From assembly GCF_000701805.1 (NCBI RefSeq), contig NZ_JNJW01000001.1, forward strand, positions 107,803-171,802: a DNA stretch of 64,000 nt, written 5' to 3'. The position numbers and the translations under genes are program-made. A model generated the notes under the pieces. It did no database searches and was not told the origin of the DNA. It saw nothing but the letters and a program-made list of their open reading frames with translations. The DNA is from Mycoplasmopsis iners ATCC 19705 (GTDB taxonomy: Bacteria; Bacillota_I; Bacilli_A; Mycoplasmatales; Metamycoplasmataceae). The stretch's first letter is position 1, and each line of letters starts with the position of its first letter. Below are positions 33,336 to 45,400 of the stretch, piece after piece.

Positions 33336-36300
33336 ATGTTTAATGAAGCTACTATTGAGAATAGCATTATAGAACTTTTAGAAAAAAATGATTTTGAATT
33401 TTTAAATTTTGACGATTCATGACTAAGTGAAAGAAAGCTTGATGAATTCATTAATAAGGAAGTTCTTTTAAATTCGTTAATTAAAATAAATAAATTTGAT
33501 GATTTAGAAATACTTAACGAAGCAATGAATAAGCTTATGAGAGTCGATAATCCTTCTTTATTTGTAAGGAATTTTTTAGTTCACAAAATGTTAGTAGAAG
33601 GTGTGACAATTGAGTCAAATAAATATCAAGTGAACCCTCTTATCAAATTCATTGATTTTGATAATGTAGATAATAATACATTTCAAGTAGTTCATCAAAT
33701 TAAGTTCAACGAAGGAAGATCGACTAGAATACCAGACATAGTTGTGTATATAAATGGACTTCCTTTAATTGTGATGGAACTTAAGTCTTTAGTTGAAGAT
33801 GCTACTGGAGCAACACTGGAAGACGCTTACAATCAATTAGGCGGAAGCAACGAGTCTAATGGATATCGTTATGATATTCCAACTTTATTTAATTACTCTG
33901 CTTTTTTAGTAATTTCTGATGGAGTAAGTACTAGAATCGGAACATTGACTTCTAAATTCGATAGATACAATGAGTGAAAAAGTGTTGATGGTAAAAAAGG
34001 TTATGATGCTAATTATGCATTTAAACTAAATGCCTTCATAGATGGAGTGTTTGAAAAAAGCAGATTACTAGATATTATTAAACATAATATTTTCTTTATT
34101 CAAGACAAAAATGACAAACCAGTTAAGATAATCTCGCAGTATCACCAGTATTTTGGGGTGAAAAAATCAGTTCAATCAATTTTAAATAGTATTAAGTCAA
34201 ACGGAAATGGTAAAGCCGGCATTGTTTGACATACTCAAGGTAGTGGTAAATCATTTTCAATGCTAATGCTTGCACATAGATTATTGATTAACAAAGACTT
34301 AAATGTTCCAACTATAGTGGTTTTAACAGATAGAATCGACTTAGATGATCAACTTTATAAAACTTTCTTTAGTGCGCGTAATTACCTAAAATGCGAACCT
34401 CAAATAGCTACATCTAGAGAAGATTTAGTTAAGAAACTTAAACACATTAAACAAGGTGGAATAATTTTTACTACAGTTGGTAAATTCGATAAGCATCATT
34501 TACCAAAAAATGAACGTTCAAACATTATCGTCATGACTGATGAAGCTCATAGAGGGCACTATGGAATTTATGAGACTGTTCATTACGAAAGAAATAAAGA
34601 AACTGATGAATTAGAAGCAGTTTTCAAATATGGAGTAGAAAAGTATATTAGGGAAGCATTACCTAACGCTACTTTTATTGGATTTACTGGAACTCCGGTA
34701 TCAACAAAAGAAAAACAAACAACAGACATTTTCGGTGATATTATCGATGTCTACGATATGACTCAATCAGTTATCGATGGTTCAACAGTAAAACTTTTTT
34801 ATGAATCTAGACTTGCAAAAGTTTGGACAGATCAATCAATATTGAGTCAAATTGATAATTACTATAATGATTTAGTAAAAAATGAACAAGCAGATAATCA
34901 AGCAATAGAAAAATCAAAACGTGAAATGAGCAAAATCAAAGTTATTTTAGAAGATGATGACATGATTGATTTATTTGCTAGAGACATTATGGCTCATTAT
35001 TCTGAGAGAAAGGGCACTTTAAACGGAAAAGCCATGATTGTTTGCCAAACTCGTCAGGCGGCTTTAAAACTATATAAGAAAATAGTTGATGAGATTGCAC
35101 CTGAAATGAAAGAACAAGTAATTTTAGTTGTTACTGAATCTAATAAAGACACAGAAGAAATGCGTAATCTATTTAAAGATTCTGCATATAGAAAAGAGTT
35201 AGGTGAAGAATTTAAAAAAGATACATCAAAATATAAAATCGCAATTGTAGTTGATATGTGATTAACCGGTTTTGATGTACCCGACTTAGATGTAATATAT
35301 TTTATTAAGAGGCTCAAATCTTATAATTTAATGCAAGCTATTGCTCGTGTTAATCGTGTTTATCCAGGTAAGTATTATGGTTTAATTGTCGATTACATAG
35401 GTCTAAATGAAGCGTTAAATGAAGCATTAACAGAATATACAGATAGAGACAGACAAGAAAATGTTCAAGATGTAAAGAAAGAAATTTATGACATCTTGAA
35501 AGAAAAATTAAGTGTACTTAATGAATGATTTTACAAAATTGATAAAAGTAAATTCTATAGCTCTAATGATCACGAAAGATTTGAAGCTGTACAAATCGGA
35601 ACAGAATTTGTGTTACAAGATGCTAAAAGAGAAGATGCATTTATGAGTGATCTTTCCTTTCCTGTAAAGCAAGCCTTTGTCGTTTGTGCTGGTATTTTAA
35701 CTGAAGAAGAGAAAAATGATGTTTATTATTACTTAGCTATTAGAAGTTTTATTCTAAAGCTTAGAGCAAAAACTCAAACTGTTTCTATAAAAGAAATGAA
35801 TGAATATGTTTCTAATCTTCTAGCAGACGCTATTAAAGGCGATGAAGTAAAAATATTAACTCAAACAAAAGAAGATTCAAGTAAAGTTATTGAATTGTTG
35901 AGTGAGAAAAACATAGAAGAATTAAGAGTAAAAAATCCTCCTCATGTGTTTGTTCAAATTGTCAAGAAGTTACTTGAAAGAGCAATAGCTGAATCTAGAA
36001 AAAATAATTATTTTAAATCTCAAGAATACAGTAAAAGATTAAGAAAAATATTAGAAAAATATAATGATAGAGATGCTATTTTTTCACCAGAACAAACTAT
36101 TGTTGATTTAGTTGGATTCGCTAGTGAAATGGTAAGGGATGAACAAACAGCTAGAGACCTTGGTGTATTCGGAAGAGAAAAAGCGTTCTATGATGCTTTA
36201 ATTAGAGATAAATCAGCTAAAGAATTACTAAATGATGAAACGCTTAAACTTATTGCTAGGGAATTAAAGTCAGTGGTTGAAGAATACGCATCAACAGACT

Positions 36301-36443
36301 GAACCCATAAAGAATCTACAAGAGCAAGAATGAGAACAAAAATAAAAGAATGTTTGAAGAAGTATAATTATCCTCCAGAATATCAAAAACAAGCTGTAGA
36401 TGATGTTATTAAACAAGCCGAATATATAATGAGTGAAGATTAA
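33336..36443 (+). CDS. hsdR: Type I restriction endonuclease subunit HsdR
   Basis: A 1035-aa motor-nuclease subunit. The N-terminal PD-(D/E)xK nuclease motif is [23 protein letters not shown]2 helicase motifs follow: Walker A in [25 protein letters not shown] in [20 protein letters not shown], and motif VI-like [15 protein letters not shown]. The C-terminal helical domain that binds the methylase core runs from about residue 760. UGA-Trp codons join the pieces. Full-length with no disruption. Confidence 0.95.
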
Positions 36444-36527
36444 TTTTCAAATTATTTAGGATATCAAATTCAACTTAAAAGAAATATTACAATTAAGACT
36501 TTATTATTTATTAAACGATTGTTTTAG

Positions 36528-36590
36528 TTAACTAGAACAAGAAAAGTAGACAGTTTTTATTTTCTGTCTACTTTTCTTGTCCTAGTTTAA
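36528..36590. repeat. Hairpin element type 1 with IS-like ends
   Basis: An almost perfect palindrome. Outer arms TTAACTAGAACAAG and CTTGTCCTAGTTTA match the terminal repeat of the window's IS3-type element; inner arms are AAAAGTAGACAG and CTGTCTACTTTT around TTTTTATTTT. It lies between hsdR and the next minus-strand gene, whose TAG stop it supplies. Could serve as a bidirectional terminator. Confidence 0.7.
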
Positions 36591-37892
36591 GATTAACTTA
36601 AAAGTTAATTCTTTTTCGAGAGAAAAACCTTGAATAACCTGAAAAAGAGAACAAACTCCAAGAAATGCACTTACAATATAAATAATGATGTTAAAAAATA
36701 AATTTTTTCCTTTATTTTTTATTTCGTAATAATTATCTATTTTCTTAGTAATAGATAGAAGATTGTTCTCGATTTTTTCTATTCTTTTGTTGAAGTTTAC
36801 AAAAATTTCTTTGTATCTATTTAATTGATTCTCTCAATTACTAATTGTTTTTTCAATGTTATGAATTCTGTATTTTTCCTTAAAAAAATTATTGATTTGA
36901 TTGTGTTTAGAAAAAATATTTTCACTAAAGTTAAAAAGTCAATTTCTAAAATCTAAAATATATTTTTCCAAATTATCAATTTTGGTTTTTATATCTAAAA
37001 TTTTTGTATTAATGCTTTCATCATTATTTTCATCTAGAAATAAGTTTATATAACTTTTTTCTAGCAATGTTATCGAATTTTTAATTTCATTAGTTTCGTT
37101 TTCTATTTCACTAAAAAAATAAAGTGCCTTTTGTTGTCCAAAAAATTCAAAAATATAAAAAAATAAATGTATTAATTTATATGTTGAGTTGAATTTTTCA
37201 AAATTGTCTTTATTTATTCCATTTTTAGTAAATCAAAATAAAATTTTGACATCTTCCATGGTTGATAATTCGGCAAATATTTTACTTGAATTTTTATTCC
37301 ATAATTCCAATAAAGATTCATTTTTAGAATTTAAATTTTGATATTCTATTTGAAAAGAAGAAAAAGATGATTTGGCTTTAACGACATAAGATTTTTTTAT
37401 TTCAGCAATTTTTTTCTTTAAGTCTTTATTCGTTGATTTTTCATTATTTGATCCTCTTATTTCTTCGATGTTAAGCAATCTATTCTGTTCCATAAAAAGA
37501 GCTAAATAAATTTCTGAATTATCAATTTTGGATTTATCAACTTTTAAAAAATCTAAATTTAATTTTAAAATAAAGGATTTATATTCTTTGTTATTGTTTA
37601 TTTGTTCATTTTTGAAATTTGTTTTTTCTTTTAATTCATAAATAAACTTGATTAAAGAAAATGATTTTTTTTCTTCATTATTCAAATTAAACATTTTGTT
37701 CAGAAACGGATTTTTAAGAAAATAATCATCAGACTCGTTTTCATCGCTGTTTTCATTAAGAGACTCAAAATTAGTTTTTATTCAACTTTTAATCTTAATT
37801 TCATTAAAAGCTTCTATATTTAAATCCTTTTCTTCTATTGGAATTAGAAAGTATCCATTGGTATCATAAGTTTTATTATTTTCATTACTCAT
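36582..37892 (-). CDS. Coiled-coil protein with C-terminal membrane anchor
   Basis: A 436-aa protein of unknown family. The N-terminal ~60 residues are acidic. Residues ~70-370 are Lys/Glu/Asn/Ile-rich with heptad-like spacing (for example KILDIKTKIDNLEKYILD and NRYKEIFVNFNKRIEKIEN). Near the C-terminus is one transmembrane helix, FFNIIIYIVSAFLGVCSLF, then a short tail FSLEKELTFKLILN. The topology suggests a cytoplasmic body tethered to the membrane. AGGAGTAAAA precedes the ATG. The stop codon TAG falls inside the hairpin element. It sits next to the R-M island and may be accessory. Confidence 0.68.
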
Positions 37893-38052
37893 TTTTACTC
37901 CTAAAATTATTATAAAAAAAACTATAAGAAAAACTTATAGTCTCTTAATTAAATTTAATACTTTGATTAATTAGCGTTTTGAAAATAAAGTATTAAATTA
38001 ATAAATAAAATGCTAAACCGATAATTAAAACTACGTTTACAATACTTAACAT
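37893..38052. other. Spacer upstream of the coiled-coil gene
   Basis: Contains a hairpin ACTATAAG/CTTATAGT at about 37921-37941 and AT-rich promoter-like sequence for the minus-strand gene. No ORF. Confidence 0.4.
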
Positions 38053-38101
38053 AAATTGGGACAAGAAATATGGATTGTCAATATTTTGCGTCCTAGTTTA
38101 A
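38053..38101. repeat. Hairpin element type 2, copy a
   Basis: An imperfect palindrome: arms AAATTGGGACAAGAAATATG and CAATATTTTGCGTCCTAGTT around GATTGT. The end sequences resemble those of type 1 and of the IS. Confidence 0.6.
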
Positions 38102-38196
38102 CGTCATTTGTTTTTGTTATTTTTCATTAAGTTTTTTATTATTATTCAATCAATATGGTGGCTCAATAGTAGGATCTCAAGCATTTAATTTCATAA
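38053..38196 (-). repeat. Direct-repeat copy of the serine-peptidase 3' end
   Basis: This ~144-bp stretch matches 39352-39491 closely: first a type 2 hairpin element, then the last ~30 codons of the peptidase gene (NAWDPTIEPPYWLNNNKK region). It is a truncated remnant of a second gene copy, or a duplicated end, cut off by the 340-bp element. Together with the intact end it flanks fic as a direct repeat. Confidence 0.78.
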
Positions 38197-38536
38197 CCCG
38201 AGTTTCCAAGTTTGAAAGTCTAAAAAAACGAATATGTCTATAAAAAAGACATATTCGTTTTTTATGTTTCAAAATTACACACATAAAATCCTGAGTTTCC
38301 AAGTTGAATTTACTAAAAAACAGTGATTTTTTGTTTAAAACAACAAAATAATTATGGCATAAACAAAATTTTTTATTCTTTTTTAATAAATTTTTTGAAC
38401 AAAATAAAAAATTTTTAAATTAATTTTCATTTTTGATTTTGATTTTTTATGTAAGTAATGATACTTAAAAAATAGTTAATTCCCCTATAAATAAGCACTT
38501 TATCATTGAAAACGGCATTAAACTTGGAAACTCGGG
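38197..38536. mobile_element. 340-bp MITE-like element with 17-bp terminal inverted repeats
   Basis: The left end CCCGAGTTTCCAAGTTT (38197-38213) is the exact reverse complement of the right end AAACTTGGAAACTCGGG (38520-38536). A third, imperfect copy, CCTGAGTTTCCAAGTT, lies at about 38291. Inside, a perfect hairpin (arms ACGAATATGTCT and AGACATATTCGT, about 38226-38260) resembles a terminator. No transposase is encoded. No clear target duplication is visible. It truncates the peptidase repeat on its left and half of a type 2 hairpin on its right. Confidence 0.75.
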
Positions 38537-38609
38537 ATATTTTGTGTCCCAGTTTATTGTAAACGAAAAGTAGACAGTTTTTATTTTCTGTCTACTTTTC
38601 TGTCCTGGT
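38537..38609. repeat. Half type 2 hairpin fused to a type 1 hairpin core
   Basis: ATATTTTGTGTCCCAGTTTA is the right half of a type 2 element. It is followed by the same GAAAAGTAGACAG / CTGTCTACTTTTC hairpin as at 36541-36576, which ends next to the fic stop codon. Confidence 0.65.
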
Positions 38610-39302
38610 TTATGATAATGAATTCTTGTTGTTTGCTTGTCATTTAATTTTACCTTTACTTTTATTATAAACATCGTATAAACAATCTATTTTGTCGTTA
38701 ATAAGGAATTCATTAAGAGAATTAAAATATTCTTTTTTATGTTCTACTGCAATATATTTAATAGGAAGATTATATTTAAGTTGCATTAAAAATATTAATG
38801 CCCGTCCTGTTCGTCCATTTCCATCACTAAAAGGATGAATTCTTTCAAATAAAGCGTGATATCTTAAAACTAATTTTTCTTTTGAAATAGTGCTTTTTAA
38901 AAACATTATTTCATTATCAAATTCAGTATTTAATTTATTAAGTTTATATTCAATTACATTATAGTCATAAGGTTTAACATAAGCACAACTAATGGTAACA
39001 TTATGATTTCTAAAAATACCATTATTAAAAATAATATTTTCCATTATCAAAGAATGCAACTTTAAAATTGTTTCATTATTAATATCTAAATCTTGATAAT
39101 TATTAGCAATATATTCTATAACATTATTAAAATTAATCAATTCATTAATTTCTCTTATAGAGTAAGCATTATAAATATTGTTTAAATCTTGATTATTAAG
39201 TAATTTTTTGGTTATTTCATATGGAATAGTGTTGTTTTCAATGGCACAAGAATGATAGGTCAATTTTAATACAACTTCTTTGATTGGTTTTTCTTTGTCC
39301 AT
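38610..39302 (-). CDS. Fic/DOC family protein (putative AMP transferase)
   Basis: A 230-aa Fic-domain protein. The full active-site motif HPFSDGNGRTGR is at residues 156-167, with catalytic His156. The N-terminal SCAIEN (residues 18-23) fits the autoinhibitory (S/T)xxxE(G/N) helix, which makes this a class II self-inhibited Fic. The family transfers AMP (or other nucleotide moieties) to protein hydroxyls. No antitoxin gene is adjacent. AAGGTGAAAGT precedes the ATG. The TAA stop follows a UGA-Trp codon and lies in repeat-derived sequence. Probably a horizontally acquired or mobile module. Confidence 0.92.
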
Positions 39303-39351
39303 ACTTTCACCTTTATTATTTTATTTTAATTTAATTCGTTTCATTATGTTT

Positions 39352-39398
39352 AAACTGGAACAAGAAATATGGATTGTCCATATTTTGTGTACCAGTTT
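39352..39398. repeat. Hairpin element type 2, copy b
   Basis: AAACTGGAACAAGAAATATG pairs with CATATTTTGTGTACCAGTTT around GATTGTC. It lies between the peptidase stop and the fic start. Confidence 0.65.
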
Positions 39399-39411
39399 CC
39401 ATTTGTTTTTG

Positions 39412-42400
39412 TTATTTTTCATTAAGTTTTTTATTATTATTCAATCAATAAGGTGGCTCAATAGTCGGATCTCAAGCATTTAATTTCATAATGTTTGATG
39501 CGACAGAGTTAATATTTGTTAAACTCAAAGGATTTTCACCATTTTTACCTACTCCGAAGAAATCAAATTTAACAAAATTCTTATTCCTATCAATTACATT
39601 TGAATAACCATATCAAGCAGTTAATCATTTATAAGGTATGCCTGAATTAATTGTTGCAATGTAATTTCCGTAATCATCTATTACTCCAGTTCCACTATTA
39701 CCACCATAGAAGAATATTGGGACATAATTTTTACTTTCATCTTTAGGACGCGCGAAAAATTCGCGATTATCATTAATTTGATTTCTATTAATTATGTAGC
39801 CACTTTGTCTTTGTTTTGGGAAACCATTAAGTAGATGTCCTGTGTAATATTCAGGTGAACTTTCTCAGCTTGATATACCTTTTTTATTTAACTCTTGGAC
39901 AGTGTTATAAATATTATCAACATTGTAATTATTTAATTTTAAGTTATCAAGCTTCAAGAATTTTTCATATCAAATAGCAGTTGCGAATTTACCTTGACGT
40001 TTTAATTCTTTAATCATTTTATTAATATCGATCAAAAAGAAAGTAATATCAACATATTTATCTTTAATTAAGCCATTTTCGCTAATTTGATCATGTCCCG
40101 TTCAGAATGGGAAAATAGGTGTGGCAACAGTATATAAATCATTATGATATTTAACCCCACCATCAACATCGTTTTCAAATTCATAACCACTTCTAGTTAT
40201 ATTTGGACTAGTAAATCACGAGCGTGCTGTTGGGTCAATTATATTGCCATTGTTATTAACAACATGGTTGTTTGTTATGCCATAATATTTACCATCTTTA
40301 GGATTTTTGCTAGCTTTACCAACTATTAAGCTTGAACCATTATAAAATGAAATGGTTCTAAGCATAATATCCTCAAGTGTTTTATTTTCATAATTCGGAT
40401 GAAGAAATTCTATATCTAATTTATAACCTTCATGGAATTTATAAGGCAAGTTTTGGTTTGGGTCATAAGCAAATAACTTATCTTGATTGTATTTCTCATT
40501 GTAAATAATAATTGGCATGTTTTCTTGAGTATAACTCATTTTTTGATAGTTAAACTGGTTAGTTGGAATTGAGTTAAATGTTTCATTTTCGATGTTATTC
40601 TTATAACTTATTGTTGCTGTTGCTCCATATGTTGTGTTGAAGAAAACGGCTTTTTCATAGCTAAATTTGTCATTTTCTGTATTGGCATCAAAGTTATAAG
40701 CTTTTAGAGTTTCTAAAATATTACTACCAACTATTTGATAATTTTCATCACCTAATAATTTGTAATTAAACTTAATTCCTTCATCTGTCAAAGTGAAGGT
40801 TAACTGATAATTAGCCACCTTATTAGCCACATTTTCAGTTTGGCCATTAATAATGATTTGTTTTTCTTTTACAAGCTTGTTTCAATCTAATTCAACATTT
40901 AAACCGCGGTCAAATTTAAGAATGCGATCGATTCTATCATTGTCTAAATAAGCTAAATTAGTGTGGAAATGGAAATTGATTTTAGCATTTTGTACTTCAT
41001 TTTGTAAAAGTGGTTGATAATAAGCTTTTTTAAATAATCAATTAACTTCTCTTTTATTATCAGCTAAATCAAAAATAACATCTTTATAATTAAATTCAAT
41101 TTTTCTTCTTCTTAAAACACTGTGATTGGCTAAAAACACTTTTTTCATACCATAAATTGCACTTAAATTATCTAATAATACTTTTTCATCAATGCTTTGA
41201 ACACTATCAGAAACATCATTAAATGTGTTGATTTCGTATCAAATGTCGCCTTTAACAGTGTCCTTTTCAACAAAAGCAGAAGGAGAAAATTCTAATTTAA
41301 TAAAAACACTGTTTGAACCTTGAATTTTTTTGGCTTGGCTAAATCTAAATTTACCATCACTGCCAAAAATATTCTTAATTGTTTTATCATGATAAGTTAA
41401 ATTATTAATGTTTAATCAAGAATTAATTTCTTCATCTTTAACATTAATTTTGGCAACGAATTCATCACTACTTATGTTATTTATTTGGTTGTTAATGATA
41501 ATATTTTCTCAAGTAATTGAGTTGATTAAAGCTTCTTTATAGGCAGATAAGGCATAATCATTTTCTAAATAATATAAATCAATATTGTGATTAGTAGCTC
41601 ATCTGATTTGTGGATTCTTTTTGTTTATAAACCCTAATTTAAAACTTAAATAACCTTTTTCCTTTTCTGAATAACCACCCGAAACATCAAAATAATAAAT
41701 ATAATAATCTTTAGCTAAATCTTTTGCAATGTTAACTGCCGATTTATTTTCTGATAATTTGTGAATGCGTTTTAAATCTTCTGGTATGGTCTCTTTAGGC
41801 TCATTTTCAACATTTTCAAAGCCATTATCAACATTTTCTTCTTCGTTAGTTTCACTTTCACTTGAAGAATCTTCATCTGTTGTAAATGCTAGTAAATAAT
41901 TAAGCTTATCTCAAGCCTTTTGTTTAATTAAAATTAATGGATCAATTGTTCTTTTTGAATCTTGGGCAAAATTGTAAGTGAAATCTGTGCCATTAATTTG
42001 ATTAATTTTACTTATGATATCTTCATTTGGTTTGTCAAATTGCTCATTAATAAAGTCATTTTGGTCAAATCACTCTTTATCTTTTGGTAAATAAGTATAG
42101 CGATTTGCCCTTTTACAATATTTTAGTTCATAAACTAATGTTTTCATGCCAGGCACGAATGTGCCATTTTTGTATAAACCAAATTGTAAGTAGGCTATGC
42201 CATTAATTTCATCAACCTGCTTAGTTTTTTCATCTCTTTCTTCTTCTGGCACTAAATGAATTGAATATTCACCATAATTTGGTAACTTATAAATTTTTTC
42301 AAAATTGTTTCATATTTCACAAGCTAAAAAGTTTGAATGAGTTAAATTACTATCTTTGACAATTATTTTTTCAAATAAATCGTCAATTTTACTATTTTGA

Positions 42401-45400
42401 ATAATGTTATATAAAACTAATTCATCAGCATTAAGTGGAATTTCAGCGTTTCTTCAAACAAAAGGATACTTAATATATTGTTCGCCTTTTTTTAGTTTTA
42501 ATAAGAATTTCAATGATGTAGATTGGCGTATAGGGTCAATATCAACAGTATAAATGTAAAATTTATGACCTTGATTTTCTTCGATTAAGTCATAAAAACC
42601 ATCAAAAGTTCATTCGCCAAAATCAAAATTGAAGTTTTTAAGTAAAACTTCTTTGAATAATTGATGTTTTAGAGCATCATTTGCACTTAAATTATTCAAT
42701 TGAATATTTTGATATTCAACTTTTTTAGTAATTAATTCCTTCACTTGCTCTTCAAAATAAGCATTAATATCTTTTTTAGAATTTTGCTCATTTAAAAAGT
42801 ATGGATTATTAAGAAAATAATCTGTTGGTTGATATGAAAAAATTGAGCCATCTTGACCAAAATAAGTCATAATATTTCATTTATTTTGTCAATCACGTTG
42901 ATTATTGTTTTTGTTTGTTGTTAAATTAGTTAAGGTTTTTAATTCATAGCCATTGAAAGTTATTTTTACATTCCCTTTCAATTTAATGTCATAAGTGTTT
43001 GTTTGAACACTAGTCATTGTTTCTTCATTTGAGGGTACATTTTTTGCAACTTGTGTATAGACATTCTCAAGTGAATTAAGATCAAGATGATAATCAAAGT
43101 AATTTTGTAATTTTTCAAATTTGGGTTTAAAAACTAAATTACGGATAGTTTCATTTTCTAAAACTTTTGCATTTGGCAGAGAAATTAATAATTGATAATC
43201 AATGATAAATAAATCATCTAATTTAGTAAATTGAATCTTGTCTAAAATTTCATTTATATTTAGTTCAGAATTAAAAGTTTGTTGTAATTCAACTTCAACA
43301 CCTTCTTTTTCAACAACTAAATTAACAAAAGCTTGATTTAAATTATCAGGATTAATTGCCACTTTTTTAACTTTTACATTTGCACCAATATTATTTGATA
43401 AATTCAAATAATATTTTGAGTTGTTTTCATTTAAACTTATTGCATAAACTTTAATATTCGGATTGCTTTTTAAGAGTGGGCTAAAAGCAGGAACATAGTT
43501 TTCTTCGAATGAATTTTTTAATTCAACTTCTTTTTCTGATAAAGTTTTTTCTCTGAAATTAAAGATTTTGCCAAATTTTTCTTCCGAATAAACTTTTTTA
43601 TTATTAGCACTAATTTTTGCCAATTGATATTTAAAAGTTATGCTTTTTTCCAAATCATCACTTTCAATAATTTCCACATTTTCAAATAAAATAGTTGAAT
43701 TCGGCAAATTGAAAGTTATATTTTCAACAATAGCTTGTGTAGCAATAATGTCTTCTTTATTTAAATATTCATAAGTAATATTTAAATTATTTAACTCTCT
43801 TTTGTCATTAGCTTGAATTTCTTCAGGAGATAAACCCTTTTTAAATCCAAAAATTTTTTGAGTCAATAAATTTGATTGTATGTTTTCATTAACTAAATCA
43901 GTTTTTGTTGATTGTAAGTTAAAAGTAATTAAAATTCATTGTTCAAAATCATTTGCCTCTAAGATGTTTAAATTTGTAATTTGTACATCTTGACACTCTT
44001 CATTATTTGTTATAAAAAAGTTAGCTACAATAGCTTTTGAAGCTAATTCATTTTCCTTATTTATATATGAAATAGTCGGATTCAATGAATTTATTCTATC
44101 TTGCTCTTCATTTATTTTTTTAGCTTTTTCTTCATCTTCAGTCATAAAACCAGTAATTATTAATGTTTTAGTTTTGCTTTGAACACTTTCTAAATGGTTT
44201 TTGTTTGAAACTAAATGATATTCTATTTCAATTAAGCCTCTTGTGTCGTTTTGTTGGACCAAATTGTTAATAACAATATTTGCCTCAGTATTAGAATTAA
44301 TCGAAGCAGAAAAATCGCTTATATTTAAAGATGAAGGTAAAACTTCATTTTTATTAGCCCCATTATAATTAATATTTTTTTCAACATTTTCATCATCAAG
44401 CAAATTATTTAATCTAACTTTTTCTGCTATTTTTCTATTATTTCATGAATCTAGAGTGAAACTTTTGGTAAATTTCTTTGAACTTATTACACTAGGGTAA
44501 GTTTTTGAAGCAATATTATACTCAAGAATTAAATTACCTGTGTTGTCATCGAATTCTTTTTTAACTATGTTATTTAAAACAATATTTTGATTGTTTTCAT
44601 TCAATGTAAAAGTGCTCAAATCCACTTCTGAAGGTAATAAAGTGTTAGATCCATTATAAAGCAAGTCTAAATTAGCAATTTCATTAATACGTTCGGCTTC
44701 ATTTTTAAAGTAAGAATCATTGTTGCCTATGGTTAATTCCATAATTTCTGATTCAACGCCTTCAAATTGCTCTTTTATAGAAATCAATTTATATTCAATA
44801 ATAGCGGTTCCTGTTAAATCATCAAAGCTTTTGATTTTTATTACTTGTAATTTGGCTTGTTCTGTTCCAAAAACTACATAATCATAGATATTTTCAACAT
44901 TTAAATTATTGGCCATTATTGAATTATTAGTTATTTGAGCGTTTACTGGAAGATTTTTTAAGCGTAATTTTTCTTGATTAATTTCTTCAACAGTTGGTTT
45001 GGTAATGACCTTAAACTTATTTAAAGATGCAATTTTATTATCCAAACTAATATTTTGATTATTAATTATTTTGTTGCTTATTAAAGAATATGAAAAAGTT
45101 AATGTGCCTGTTTCAAAATTTCTTTCAATAATTTGTAAATTATCAACTAGAGCATTACTATTTTCTGGCAATGAATGTTCTATGCTTTCAACATTAACTT
45201 CGTTCAAAAGTGTGTTTTCTTTGTTTGGATAGATAAAAGTTGCTTCAATGTTTGACAATCTATCTTTTTCAGCTTTAATTGCCAAGAGGTTTTTATCAGC
45301 AAATCCGCTAATTTCAGCCTCATAAACCTTGCTTGTCTTTGTGCCTATTTGATATTGGAAAATAACAATAATAGATGTATTTTTTCTCTCTTTAATTAAT

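Noticed and set aside
27832..36443. CRISPR array or phage defence spacers among the repeats
   Set aside because: The repeats are few, inverted and within hsdS coding frames. No regular direct-repeat/spacer pattern and no cas genes.
38465..38674. Minus-strand 69-codon ORF across the right end of the 340-bp element
   Set aside because: It reads through repeats and overlaps the fic 3' end; no Shine-Dalgarno.
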